Assembly: GCF_958350005.1 (NCBI RefSeq)
Contig: NZ_CATWFF010000009.1
Coordinates: forward strand, 1 to 24,330
DNA: 24,330 bases
Direction: 5' to 3'
Source of the DNA: an uncultured Megasphaera sp.
Lineage (GTDB): Bacteria; Bacillota; Negativicutes; Veillonellales; Megasphaeraceae
Both the position numbers and the translations under genes were made by a program. Position 1 is the stretch's first letter, and every line of letters starts with the position of its first letter. Below, one piece after another: positions 14,238-21,534 of the stretch. The notes under the pieces are model-generated. The model was not told the DNA's origin, searched no databases, and saw only the letters and a list, made by a program, of their open reading frames with translations.

Positions 14238-16502
14238 ATGTCGTATTTTTTGCCTTACGCCATCATAGCAGGTATTGTGGTGGTTTTTTTTGTCGTATGT
14301 CATGTCCTGTATTCCGGCGGCAGTTCGGAAAAAGAAGGGACCAAGCAGCATCAGCCTGAAACAGATGGAGCGCAGGCCGGTCTGCGTCGGCGCAGAACAG
14401 AACCGCAGCGCCGGAAAATGTCCAAGCCCGGGAAAATTAAACGGCCCGTACAGGAACATACGGAGCCTCTGCCTCATCTGTCTACCGTTACCGTACGGGA
14501 ACGGAAGGAAGATCCCCATGAAACGGCCTTTGTTACGACAAAAGGCGAAGCTGTGCGGCGCAATGGTCACATTGTCTATAAAGAATCGCCGCGGCGCAAG
14601 CAGCCGAGAGAAGAAGACAACCTGGATATTACCCGCGTCCTGTCACGGGAAGAAATCCTGGCAGCTATGGAAAAAGTAGATAAAAAAGATGCGGAAACGT
14701 ATCGGCAGAAAACGGAGGCAATCCGCCGGGAACGGCAGGAAGAAGAAGAAAAGCAGCGCAGTGCTGAAGCCAGCCGTATTGCCGGTGATCAGGCTGTGCG
14801 GGACAGAAAGCGTCAGGATGCGCTGGCACAGGAAGCAGCTGAAAAGAAGCTGGCTCAGAAGGAAAAATGGGCTGATGAAGTGGCGCAGACAGAAGAAAAA
14901 CAGCCGTTGCTGGCTGATATGGCTGCTGTTGTCGCTGCCGACCTGGCTGCCAAATCCGATTCGGAACCGGTGAAGAACGGGCCGAAAGGGCATGGAATTG
15001 TACAGGCAGTCATGAAAGAAACGGCCAAAGCTGCAGAGCAGCCAGTACTGCAGAGCGAAGATACTGCCGTACATACGCCGACTGCAGCAGCCGTAACGGA
15101 GCCGGAAGAAAGAAGAAAACAAACGGCGTCTGTTTCTGCAAAGCCAAGGGAATCTGTCCCTGTAAAACCAGCAGCTCCTGCTCCTGATCAGGCGCGTACA
15201 CTGTCTGATGAAACGCAGATTATCAGTCCGGAACTGGTACGGCGCAAGATGGCAGAAGCACAGCAGCGCAGTCAGCAACCTCCGGCAGCACCGCCGGTTC
15301 CTGATCTGGATAAGACTGTGCGCATGGATACGCTGGCTGATGACGTGGCCGCTCTGTCTTCCGAATCGACAGTAGTCATGTCGCCTGTACGGACACGCCG
15401 TCCTGTACAGGCTGTGCAGGAAGAACCGCAGAAAAAACAGAGCCCCTGGGGCAACGACCTGCCCGGATCGGCGGCGAAAGCCGTTCCTCTGGCAGGCGCT
15501 GCCAGCCGGCCATCTATCTGGCAGGAACAGGAAGAAACGAATTCCCCTCTGGTCAAACAATGTGCCGCCCATTTTCTGGATCAGTTCGGCATGGTGACGC
15601 CGGAAATGACGGCACAGGCCGAATATATTACAGCAGCAGCCTTTCAGCGGCTGGGTTGCAGAGATGAAGGAGAACGGAAGCAGGCGCTGGCACCTCTTGT
15701 CGTTCAGGAAGCGCTGCAGAATGTCCAGAAGGCATATGCTGCTCACCCGCAGCCCTACGTGGCCTCGCTGGCACTGCAGGCCTTTTCGGATATTGTCCAG
15801 GGCTCGCCCATTTCGACGCGCCATCTCGTAGCCATTGACGCCTTGAAGGTCATGCCGTACTTATCAGACAGTCACTATAAAATTCTGGCTCTTTTGCTGC
15901 TGTTCCTCTATTCCCGCAATGCCCATAATGTGGATAAGGAAACGTTCTGCCAGTACATTGATCGATATGTCATGCCCTTTATGGAAGGGCTGCCGACAGA
16001 ACGGGCCTACTATCAGCAGCTGGACTATCTGCACTGTACGGCTTTTGAAGATAAGGAAACTCATTTTGCTGAAATTCTGGCCGATTCCTATCCGCTCCTG
16101 TTCCGCTACCGCGGCATTACGGAAGAAGAACTGCGCAAAGCCCTGAAAGGCCAGCGCATTCCGGCAGAATATGTCGTACAGTCCTTTAATTCGCCGTTAG
16201 TCAAGCTGGCTCTGGTAGATGAACACGGTGCGACCCGCTTCTTCCGCCTGACAGGCATTACTGATCGGTCTGTACAGGATCATCTCCTGCGGCTGGCCAA
16301 GAAGCGTCCTGCTTCCTTTGCCGGCGAAGAAGCGCTGGATGTGATGGAAGAAATATCTCCTGTCCTGGCTGATCTGGGCGATATTTGGGACAGCACGATG
16401 CTGCGGGTTTCCACGCTGTCTCTCCTGGGTCTCTATCTGGCACAGGGATATATGAAAGAACGGGTTGGCGAAGAATTTGACTTATCCCGTTGGTTTGAAT
16501 AA
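14238..16502 (+). CDS. Membrane-anchored protein with a disordered linker and an LPO_1073/Vpar_1526-like C-terminal domain
   Basis: The 754-residue protein has one N-terminal TM helix (about 5-27), then about 400 residues of low-complexity charged sequence. This includes a Glu/Lys/Arg-rich coiled coil (about 140-225) and a Pro/Ala/Gln-rich part (about 260-430). Four short motifs of the form D/E-x-T-x-x-L/I/M-S/D recur at T132, T326, T360 and T378. Residues about 435-754 are a compact helical domain. Its layout matches what I recall of LPO_1073/Vpar_1526 family proteins, including the FLYSRN and YIDRYVMPF stretches and the end DIWDSTMLRVSTLSLLGLYLAQ...RVGEEFDLSRW. That family has no known function and is usually a stand-alone protein without an anchor. 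Start has GAGGAGAGG. galU follows 11 bases after the stop. Family membership is from memory and unverified. Confidence 0.75.
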   Translation: MSYFLPYAIIAGIVVVFFVVCHVLYSGGSSEKEGTKQHQPETDGAQAGLRRRRTEPQRRKMSKPGKIKRPVQEHTEPLPHLSTVTVRERKEDPHETAFVTTKGEAVRRNGHIVYKESPRRKQPREEDNLDITRVLSREEILAAMEKVDKKDAETYRQKTEAIRRERQEEEEKQRSAEASRIAGDQAVRDRKRQDALAQEAAEKKLAQKEKWADEVAQTEEKQPLLADMAAVVAADLAAKSDSEPVKNGPKGHGIVQAVMKETAKAAEQPVLQSEDTAVHTPTAAAVTEPEERRKQTASVSAKPRESVPVKPAAPAPDQARTLSDETQIISPELVRRKMAEAQQRSQQPPAAPPVPDLDKTVRMDTLADDVAALSSESTVVMSPVRTRRPVQAVQEEPQKKQSPWGNDLPGSAAKAVPLAGAASRPSIWQEQEETNSPLVKQCAAHFLDQFGMVTPEMTAQAEYITAAAFQRLGCRDEGERKQALAPLVVQEALQNVQKAYAAHPQPYVASLALQAFSDIVQGSPISTRHLVAIDALKVMPYLSDSHYKILALLLLFLYSRNAHNVDKETFCQYIDRYVMPFMEGLPTERAYYQQLDYLHCTAFEDKETHFAEILADSYPLLFRYRGITEEELRKALKGQRIPAEYVVQSFNSPLVKLALVDEHGATRFFRLTGITDRSVQDHLLRLAKKRPASFAGEEALDVMEEISPVLADLGDIWDSTMLRVSTLSLLGLYLAQGYMKERVGEEFDLSRWFE

Positions 16503-16513
16503 GGAGGATATTC

Positions 16514-17392
16514 ATGAAGAAAATTCGCAAAGCCGTTATTCCGGCAGCCGGATTCGGTACGCGGTTCCTGCCGGCGACCAAGGCGACACCGAAGGAAATG
16601 CTGCCTATTGTCGACAAGCCGACCATTCAGTATATTGTAGAAGAAGCGCTGCAGAGCGGCATTGAAGAAATACTGATTATCAGCGGTCATGCCAAGCGGG
16701 CCATTGAAGATCATTTCGATACGAATCCCGGCCTGGAAATGCACCTGGAAGAACATGGCAAACTGGAACTGCTGAAAATGGTTCGCAGCATATCGGAAAT
16801 TAATGTGCATTATATCAGGCAGAAACATATGCGCGGCCTGGGTGATGCCATTCTGTGCGCTCAGTCTTTTATTGATGACGAACCCTTTGCCGTCCTTCTC
16901 GGTGACGATGTCGTATACAATGAAACGAATCCGGCACTCCGGCAGATGATCGACGTCTATAATGATGTAGGCGCCACCGTCCTGGGCTGTCAGAATGTGC
17001 CTCTGGAAAAAGTATCGTCCTATGGCATTGTCAAGGGCGTTCCCGTTGCCGGAAAACCGGTCATGCGCGTTACCAATATGATCGAAAAGCCGTCTATAGA
17101 AGAAGCGCCGAGCCGGATGGCCGTACTGGGACGGTACATCATTACGCCGGATATCTTTGAAATTCTGCGCCGTACGGAGCCAGGGAAAAATGGCGAAGTG
17201 CAGCTCACCGATGCCATTCAGACCATGGCGTCCCGGGAAGCCGTATTTGCCTACTGCTTTGAAGGGAAGCGCTATGACGTTGGCGATAAACTGGGCTTCC
17301 TGAAAGCGACAGTAGAATACGCCCTGCGCCGTCCTGATTTAGGCGGCCCATTCCGCCAGTATCTGCAGGGACTGCTGAATGATAAGGCGTAA
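16514..17392 (+). CDS. galU: UTP--glucose-1-phosphate uridylyltransferase
   Basis: GalU makes UDP-glucose from UTP and glucose-1-phosphate for cell-envelope polysaccharides. The 292-residue sequence has the full nucleotidyltransferase signature near the N-terminus (PAAGFGTRFLPATKATPKEM), followed by VDKPTIQYIVEEA, the GLGDAILCA stretch, the metal-binding LLGDDVV and the sugar-phosphate-binding MIEKP. Length is normal. It lies 11 bases after the 754-residue protein gene with an AAGGAGG ribosome binding site, so the two share a transcript, which may link the unknown protein to envelope biosynthesis. I see no clear terminator after it. Confidence 0.96.
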   Translation: MKKIRKAVIPAAGFGTRFLPATKATPKEMLPIVDKPTIQYIVEEALQSGIEEILIISGHAKRAIEDHFDTNPGLEMHLEEHGKLELLKMVRSISEINVHYIRQKHMRGLGDAILCAQSFIDDEPFAVLLGDDVVYNETNPALRQMIDVYNDVGATVLGCQNVPLEKVSSYGIVKGVPVAGKPVMRVTNMIEKPSIEEAPSRMAVLGRYIITPDIFEILRRTEPGKNGEVQLTDAIQTMASREAVFAYCFEGKRYDVGDKLGFLKATVEYALRRPDLGGPFRQYLQGLLNDKA

Positions 17393-17446
17393 TGGCAGCA
17401 GCTTGCAGGAAAAACACACATATTGAATGTAAAAAGATGAAAAACA

Positions 17447-17475
17447 TTTACAAAATGTAGAAAGTACGATATAAT
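17447..17475 (+). promoter_or_regulatory. Strong SigA promoter of the HMA/ATPase cluster
   Basis: TTTACA (17447-17452) and TATAAT (17470-17475) are exactly 17 bases apart, the best promoter in the window. The -35 is embedded in the inverted repeat ACATTT-ACA-AAATGT (17444-17458), and an overlapping TTACA-AAA-TGTAG (17448-17460) reaches into the spacer. Confidence 0.8.
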
Positions 17476-17483
17476 AAACACCG

Positions 17484-17513
17484 TGATACGTATTAATAGT
17501 TGATATTGATACG
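17484..17513 (+). promoter_or_regulatory. Palindrome and direct repeats downstream of the -10
   Basis: ATACGTAT (17486-17493) is a perfect 8-bp palindrome just after the predicted transcription start. The heptamer TGATACG occurs at 17484-17490 and again at 17507-17513, 23 bases apart, about two helical turns. This resembles an operator for a regulator, which remains unidentified. Confidence 0.35.
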
Positions 17514-17542
17514 AGTTGGGGTTAGTAAAGGAGAGGTGTCTT

Positions 17543-17758
17543 ATGTTTCAGAACAGTGATTTTTGGATTGGCTTAGGTATTGGCGTCGTTGCTGGTGTAT
17601 TTGGATATAAGCTGCTTGCTGAAAGAGAACAGCAGCTTCTCGCACTGCAGCAGCCTGCTGCCGGTACGGTATCGGCTTCTGTTCCCCTGGCTGAACTGCA
17701 GCGTCAGAAAGAAGAATTAGAAGATATGATTGCAGCACAGGAAGCAGCAACAAAATAG
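17543..17758 (+). CDS. Small single-TM protein at the head of the HMA/ATPase cluster
   Basis: The 71-residue product has an N-terminal glycine-rich membrane helix (about 6-26, FWIGLGIGVVAGVFGYKLL) and a short charged helical tail with Gln/Glu-rich coiled-coil character. There is no Cys or His metal motif. The ATG at 17543 has AAAGGAGAGG with normal spacing; upstream in-frame GTG/TTG choices lack one. It follows the cluster promoter directly and is separated from the next gene by a terminator, so it may be made in excess over the ATPase. I do not recognise a named family. Small TM proteins next to P-type ATPases sometimes act as subunits, but that is inference here. Confidence 0.7.
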   Translation: MFQNSDFWIGLGIGVVAGVFGYKLLAEREQQLLALQQPAAGTVSASVPLAELQRQKEELEDMIAAQEAATK

Positions 17759-17767
17759 TAAGAACTG

Positions 17768-17805
17768 AAAAAAGACTGTTGCCTTTGCGGTAATGGTCTT
17801 TTTTG
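17768..17805 (+). terminator. Intrinsic terminator inside the HMA/ATPase cluster
   Basis: A stem of up to 16 bp (17768-17783 with 17789-17804, three G-U pairs) and a 5-base loop ends in a run of six T. It lies between the 71-residue protein and the first HMA2 gene. Since no strong promoter follows, the downstream genes may depend on read-through. Confidence 0.8.
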
Positions 17806-17859
17806 TACGTCGCACCTGTACTGTTTACACGTGCCGTTTATATGCATCTGAAAGGGTTT

Positions 17860-18147
17860 ATGCTCGTGCTGCCTGTGTCGAAATGGGATTTTATTATTCG
17901 CGCCGTACAGGTTTCGTCATATCTTCCCGGACGAGTTCGCCTGTACAGCAAAAAATTAATAGGAAATGAAGAATTGAGCCGCAAAGTATACGCATACATT
18001 GCCAGTTATGCGGAAATTGACCGGGTGGAAATCAATACCGTCAGCGGTTCGATTCTGCTTATATATCGGCCGCAGCTGCTGCGAACCAATGCGGAGCTGG
18101 CGAGAGTCGAACAATATATCATGAACCATGTAGAAAGGAAGGGATAA
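17860..18147 (+). CDS. HMA2-like domain protein (stand-alone)
   Basis: The core of this roughly 95-residue protein is a ferredoxin-fold HMA2-type domain: IIRAVQVSSYLPGRVRLYS, a helix, then RVEINTVSGSILLIYRP. The family is found next to P1B-like ATPases. The CxxC metal site of classical HMA domains is absent; there is no cysteine at all in the core. The start is uncertain. ATG 17860 is 3 bases after AAAGGG; GTG 17866 has a better 9-base spacing; ATG 17842 and TTG 17803 are also in frame, the last inside the terminator. The stop is followed within four bases by the next start, so translation is coupled. It probably works with the ATPase at the membrane. Confidence 0.72.
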   Translation: MLVLPVSKWDFIIRAVQVSSYLPGRVRLYSKKLIGNEELSRKVYAYIASYAEIDRVEINTVSGSILLIYRPQLLRTNAELARVEQYIMNHVERKG

Positions 18148-18150
18148 CCT

Positions 18151-18741
18151 ATGTCATATGCTTCAGGCTTCATGCTGGGCGCATCTATTGGCAAGGCCAT
18201 TCATGGCATGTTTTGCGGAGACGGCAGAACGACAGCTGCTGTACAGCCTTCTGCTGCGGCAGCTCCGGTGCCGGCGTTCCTCTGCGTTTCAACCGTACCT
18301 GGACGGCGCCGGTATCGGGCAGCAGCTGTAGTAAATGATCCGGCCCTGGCCGAACTGCTGGAAGATCATATTTCCGGACTTCCAGGCATACAGTATGCAT
18401 CCGTAAACGCCGCAACAGGCAGTATTCTGATTTGTTCGGAACAGGAAGCACTTCTGGACCGGCTGGAAGACTTTCTGCGCAGCCGCATTTTTGTACAGCC
18501 TGCAGCACCGCGGCAGAATACTGCACAGAACCGCACGAGTGCCTATGCTGATACACTCTATGAAACGGTTGGCATGATCAACAGCCTGATTGCAAAAAAA
18601 ACAGGCTATGTCTTTGATTTGCAGTCGCTTGTGTCCCTCATTTTTATTGTACGGGGAATGCGCAAGATGATTGCCATGAATCAGCGGCCGTCAGGCCCGC
18701 AGATGCTGTGGTGGGCTGCATCGCTGATGAGAGGAAAGTGA
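18151..18741 (+). CDS. HMA2-like domain protein with membrane-associated flanks
   Basis: The 196-residue protein has a glycine-containing N-terminal segment (YASGFMLGASIGKAIHGM), an Ala/Pro linker, and an HMA2-like domain at about 46-115 (FLCVSTVPGRRRYRAAAVV, then YASVNAATGSILIC) that parallels its upstream neighbour. The C-terminal half has amphipathic and hydrophobic helices (about 135-190), likely membrane-associated. No CxxC is present; its two or three cysteines are scattered. It has a GAAAGGAAGGG ribosome binding site and ends six bases before the ATPase start. Together with its neighbours it seems to supply HMA-like modules in trans to the ATPase. No function is known to me. Confidence 0.72.
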   Translation: MSYASGFMLGASIGKAIHGMFCGDGRTTAAVQPSAAAAPVPAFLCVSTVPGRRRYRAAAVVNDPALAELLEDHISGLPGIQYASVNAATGSILICSEQEALLDRLEDFLRSRIFVQPAAPRQNTAQNRTSAYADTLYETVGMINSLIAKKTGYVFDLQSLVSLIFIVRGMRKMIAMNQRPSGPQMLWWAASLMRGK

Positions 18742-18747
18742 TTATTC

Positions 18748-20841
18748 ATGTATACATGTAGTGTACTGCAGCTGCGCAGCATGCTGCCGGCGCGGATGCG
18801 CACGATGCTCAGCATTAAGCTGCGGCAGGTACCAGGCATTGTGTCAGCTGTAACAGACGATAAAAAAGTTACCTTTTATTATCGGGGACACGTAGATCTG
18901 CGGGGAATTCGCATGTTTGTACGGTCCTATGAAGAAAAATACGGCAAACGCAAGGAAAGTGAAACGGAACAGGAATGGGATGTAGCTGCATATCGCCGCG
19001 AAGCCATTATTTCCATTGGCGGTTTTATTGCCATGAATATTCTGCACAAGACGAATCCCGCTTTTTATGACAGCATTCTTTTGTTCCGCCGTCTCTTTAC
19101 GCTCTATATTGCCCGCCGGTTCATTAAAAACGGCGTTATGGGCGTCATCAAAGATCACCAGGCCAATGCCGATACACTGACGGCGACAGCTGTTGTCGCT
19201 TCCGTTCTGGCAGGAAAGCCGGAATCGAGCCTGACTTTGCTGGCATTGTCCAATGGGGCAGAAATGCTGACGGAATATGCAGCCGAAAAGGCACGGCGTC
19301 AGATTTCCAGCCTGCTGAAACTGGATCAGCGCGATGTATGGCTCATTGAAAACGGCCGGGAACGGAAAGTACCGGTTGAATCTCTGAAAGTAGGCAATCA
19401 TATTGCCGTTCACCTGGGAGAAAAGATCTGCGTCGACGGCCGTGTCCTTGGCGGCAATGCCGCTGTCAACCAGGCTTCCATTACGGGCGAATCCAATCCG
19501 GCTATCAAGCAGGAAGGGTCCTCGGTTTACGCAGGCAGTGTCATTGAAGCGGGCGATCTGATCATTGAAGTAGAAAAAGTAGGGGCCGATACGTCTCTGG
19601 CTCAGATTATTCATCTCGTTGAAGAAGCGCAGACACGCCGCGCGCCGGTACAGAACTTTGCCGATAAGATGGCCAATATGCTCGTGCCTGTTTCCTTTAT
19701 TGGCGCCGCTATTATTTACGGTGCTACCAAGGACTGGCAGCGTGTCCTGAATCTGTTGTTCATCGATTTCTCATGCGGCCTGAAACTTTCGACAGCTACG
19801 GCTATTTCCGCGGCTATCGGCAAGGCAGCCCGCAAGGGTATCCTCATTAAAGGCGGCAACTATATTGAAAATCTGGCCGATATCGATACGGTCGTTCTCG
19901 ACAAGACCGGCACCATTACCATGGGGGTTCCACAGATTGCGCATATTTCGACAGTAGACGGCGTAGATGAAAAGGAAATGATCCTTCTCGCCGCTTCGGC
20001 AGAAATGCACTCCGTCCATCCTCTGGCTGTAGCCGTTCAGAAATATGTTCAGTCCCAGAACTGGGAAGTTCCGCAGCATGAAACGTCGGAAACAGTCGTC
20101 GCCCGCGGCATGAAAGCGTTTGTACCGCCTTTTGAAAACTATAGCGGCGGCGAAGTGGTTGTCGGCAGCCGCCGCTTCATGACCGAAGAACATGTACAGA
20201 ATCTGCCGGAAACGGCTGATAAAACGTGGGGCAAAAACCTTCTGTACGTGGCCTGCAATAAAGAATACATGGGCTGCCTGACCATTGAAGACCCTGTTCG
20301 TCCGGCTATGAAGAAGACTCTGAATCAGATGCGGCGCATTGGCATTGACGAAGTCGTCATGCTGACTGGTGATTCCAAAGCCGTTGCGTCCGAAGTAGCC
20401 CGCGATATGGACATTGATTCGTATTATGCAGAAATCCTGCCGGAAGAAAAAGCAAACTACGTCATGAAGCTCCAGAAACGGGGCAATGTCATGATGGTCG
20501 GCGATGGCATTAACGATGCACCGGCATTGGCCTTTGCCGATATCGGCGTCAGCCTGGGCGGCAACAAGACCGATATTGCTGCTGAATCGGCTGCCATTAC
20601 CATTCGGTCTGATGATCCGTCCCGTCTGTGCGATGCCCTGAATATTGGCCGTCAGACCATGAAGATCGTCAACCAGAACTTTACGGCTACGATTATCATC
20701 AATTCTGCAGCTATGCTCCTCGGCGCCTTAGGCCGCATCAGTCCGCTGTGGGCTGCTGTTATTCACAATACAGCAACCCTGGCTGTCGTACTGAACAGCG
20801 TCCGGATTCTGGGCTCGCCGAAAGCAGCCCTTCGTCGGTAA
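18748..20841 (+). CDS. P1B-type heavy-metal-translocating ATPase with an SCG channel motif
   Basis: The 697-residue pump has all P-type ATPase signatures. The actuator has TGES at 246-249, the phosphorylation site is D385 in DKTGT, the nucleotide domain has HP at 424-425, and the hinge is GDGINDAPA at 585-593. The N-terminal 65 residues resemble an HMA domain (LPARMRTML, VPGIVSAV) without CxxC. Eight membrane segments are placed about 88-170, 300-350 and 645-690. The transmembrane motif that sets metal specificity is S342-C343-G344-L-K-L rather than CPx, SPC or TPC, and the last helix carries HNTATLAVVLNS. The usual SEHP is SVHP. This fits the HMA2-associated ATPases of anaerobic Firmicutes, whose cargo is unclear. 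It is the last gene of the cluster. Confidence 0.88.
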   Translation: MYTCSVLQLRSMLPARMRTMLSIKLRQVPGIVSAVTDDKKVTFYYRGHVDLRGIRMFVRSYEEKYGKRKESETEQEWDVAAYRREAIISIGGFIAMNILHKTNPAFYDSILLFRRLFTLYIARRFIKNGVMGVIKDHQANADTLTATAVVASVLAGKPESSLTLLALSNGAEMLTEYAAEKARRQISSLLKLDQRDVWLIENGRERKVPVESLKVGNHIAVHLGEKICVDGRVLGGNAAVNQASITGESNPAIKQEGSSVYAGSVIEAGDLIIEVEKVGADTSLAQIIHLVEEAQTRRAPVQNFADKMANMLVPVSFIGAAIIYGATKDWQRVLNLLFIDFSCGLKLSTATAISAAIGKAARKGILIKGGNYIENLADIDTVVLDKTGTITMGVPQIAHISTVDGVDEKEMILLAASAEMHSVHPLAVAVQKYVQSQNWEVPQHETSETVVARGMKAFVPPFENYSGGEVVVGSRRFMTEEHVQNLPETADKTWGKNLLYVACNKEYMGCLTIEDPVRPAMKKTLNQMRRIGIDEVVMLTGDSKAVASEVARDMDIDSYYAEILPEEKANYVMKLQKRGNVMMVGDGINDAPALAFADIGVSLGGNKTDIAAESAAITIRSDDPSRLCDALNIGRQTMKIVNQNFTATIIINSAAMLLGALGRISPLWAAVIHNTATLAVVLNSVRILGSPKAALRR

Positions 20842-20871
20842 GCCTGGCTGCTGGAAAAGTAAATTGCATTG

Positions 20872-20909
20872 AAAAGAAGCTGCTGCACTGTAGTGCGGCA
20901 GCTTCTTTT
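20872..20909 (+). terminator. Rho-independent terminator after the ATPase gene
   Basis: A 17-bp stem (20872-20888 with 20893-20909, one G-U pair) closes on a 4-base loop. The stem itself ends in TTTT, with AAAA on the left side, so it could also act on the other strand. Bases 20842-20871 and 20910-20969 show nothing else. Confidence 0.85.
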
Positions 20910-20969
20910 GCATATCAAATAAGATAGCCGTGCATGCCAATTTGTCAGAGAAACTGTACTGCAAAGGTG

Positions 20970-21029
20970 TTGAATGATGGGACTGACCATGCTATAATAA
21001 TTGCAAGCAATGGAATCAGTTTCGATTCC
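20970..21029 (+). promoter_or_regulatory. SigA promoter and leader hairpin of the RseC-family gene
   Basis: TTGAAT (20970-20975) and TATAAT (20993-20998) are 17 bases apart, and TGC before the -10 adds the extended element. A 6-bp inverted repeat GGAATC/GATTCC (21012-21017 and 21024-21029) lies just downstream of the expected transcription start, in the leader. Confidence 0.75.
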
Positions 21030-21056
21030 CCGTAAAGAAGAAAGCGAGGGGGTACG

Positions 21057-21473
21057 ATGAAAATAGAAGAAGGACATATTTTAGCTATTGATGACAACGG
21101 CCTGGCTGAAGTAAAGGTAGGCAGACATACAGACTGCATCGCCTGCGGTGCCTGTCCGGGCGTAGAAAATATCGTCGTCAAGGCAGTCAATCCTATTGGT
21201 GCCAAAGTAGGACAGCACGTCAAGTTTGAAGTGCGGGAATCCAACATCGTCATGGCTGCGTTTGTATGCTTTATCATGCCGCTGCTGGTTGCCGCTGCCG
21301 GTGCGCTGGGCGGCCACTGGCTGGCGGTGTTCAACAACATGGACACGGTGCAGATGGCGGTTATTGGCGGCATTATCGGTTTTGTTATCGGCGTCATTGG
21401 CGTCAAGCTGTTTGACCGGTCCCTGACGAATGATATGAATGCCAAACCTAAAATTACGGAAATTTGCTGGTAA
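21057..21473 (+). CDS. RseC-family (SoxR-reducing system) membrane protein
   Basis: The 138-residue protein matches the RseC/MucC family. A small N-terminal domain (about 1-65) carries three closely spaced cysteines, C27, C30 and C33, in DCIACGACPG. Two membrane helices follow (about 68-88 and 98-118), then a short basic tail. In proteobacteria RseC works with Rnf complexes in reducing SoxR and modulates SigE. Here no rnf, rse or apbE gene is near, and it has its own promoter and terminator, so it is an orphan. The cysteines suggest a redox or iron-sulfur role near the membrane. Start has GAGGGGG. Confidence 0.82.
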   Translation: MKIEEGHILAIDDNGLAEVKVGRHTDCIACGACPGVENIVVKAVNPIGAKVGQHVKFEVRESNIVMAAFVCFIMPLLVAAAGALGGHWLAVFNNMDTVQMAVIGGIIGFVIGVIGVKLFDRSLTNDMNAKPKITEICW

Positions 21474-21488
21474 AACCAGTATTGATGC

Positions 21489-21533
21489 AAAATTGCGGCG
21501 AAGGAGGGAGTCCTCATTCGCCGCAATTTTTTT
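21489..21533. terminator. Bidirectional terminator between the RseC-family and DUF2939-like genes
   Basis: A perfect 14-bp inverted repeat (21489-21502 with 21517-21530) has A-rich and T-rich ends, and TTT follows. The loop contains a smaller GGA/TCC pairing. It serves both convergent genes. Confidence 0.9.
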
Positions 21534-21534
21534 A

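Noticed and set aside
14643..15824. A 393-residue - strand frame inside the 754-residue protein gene
   Set aside because: It is Arg/Cys/Phe-rich and results from the low-complexity codon pattern of the sense strand. No promoter or ribosome binding site supports it.
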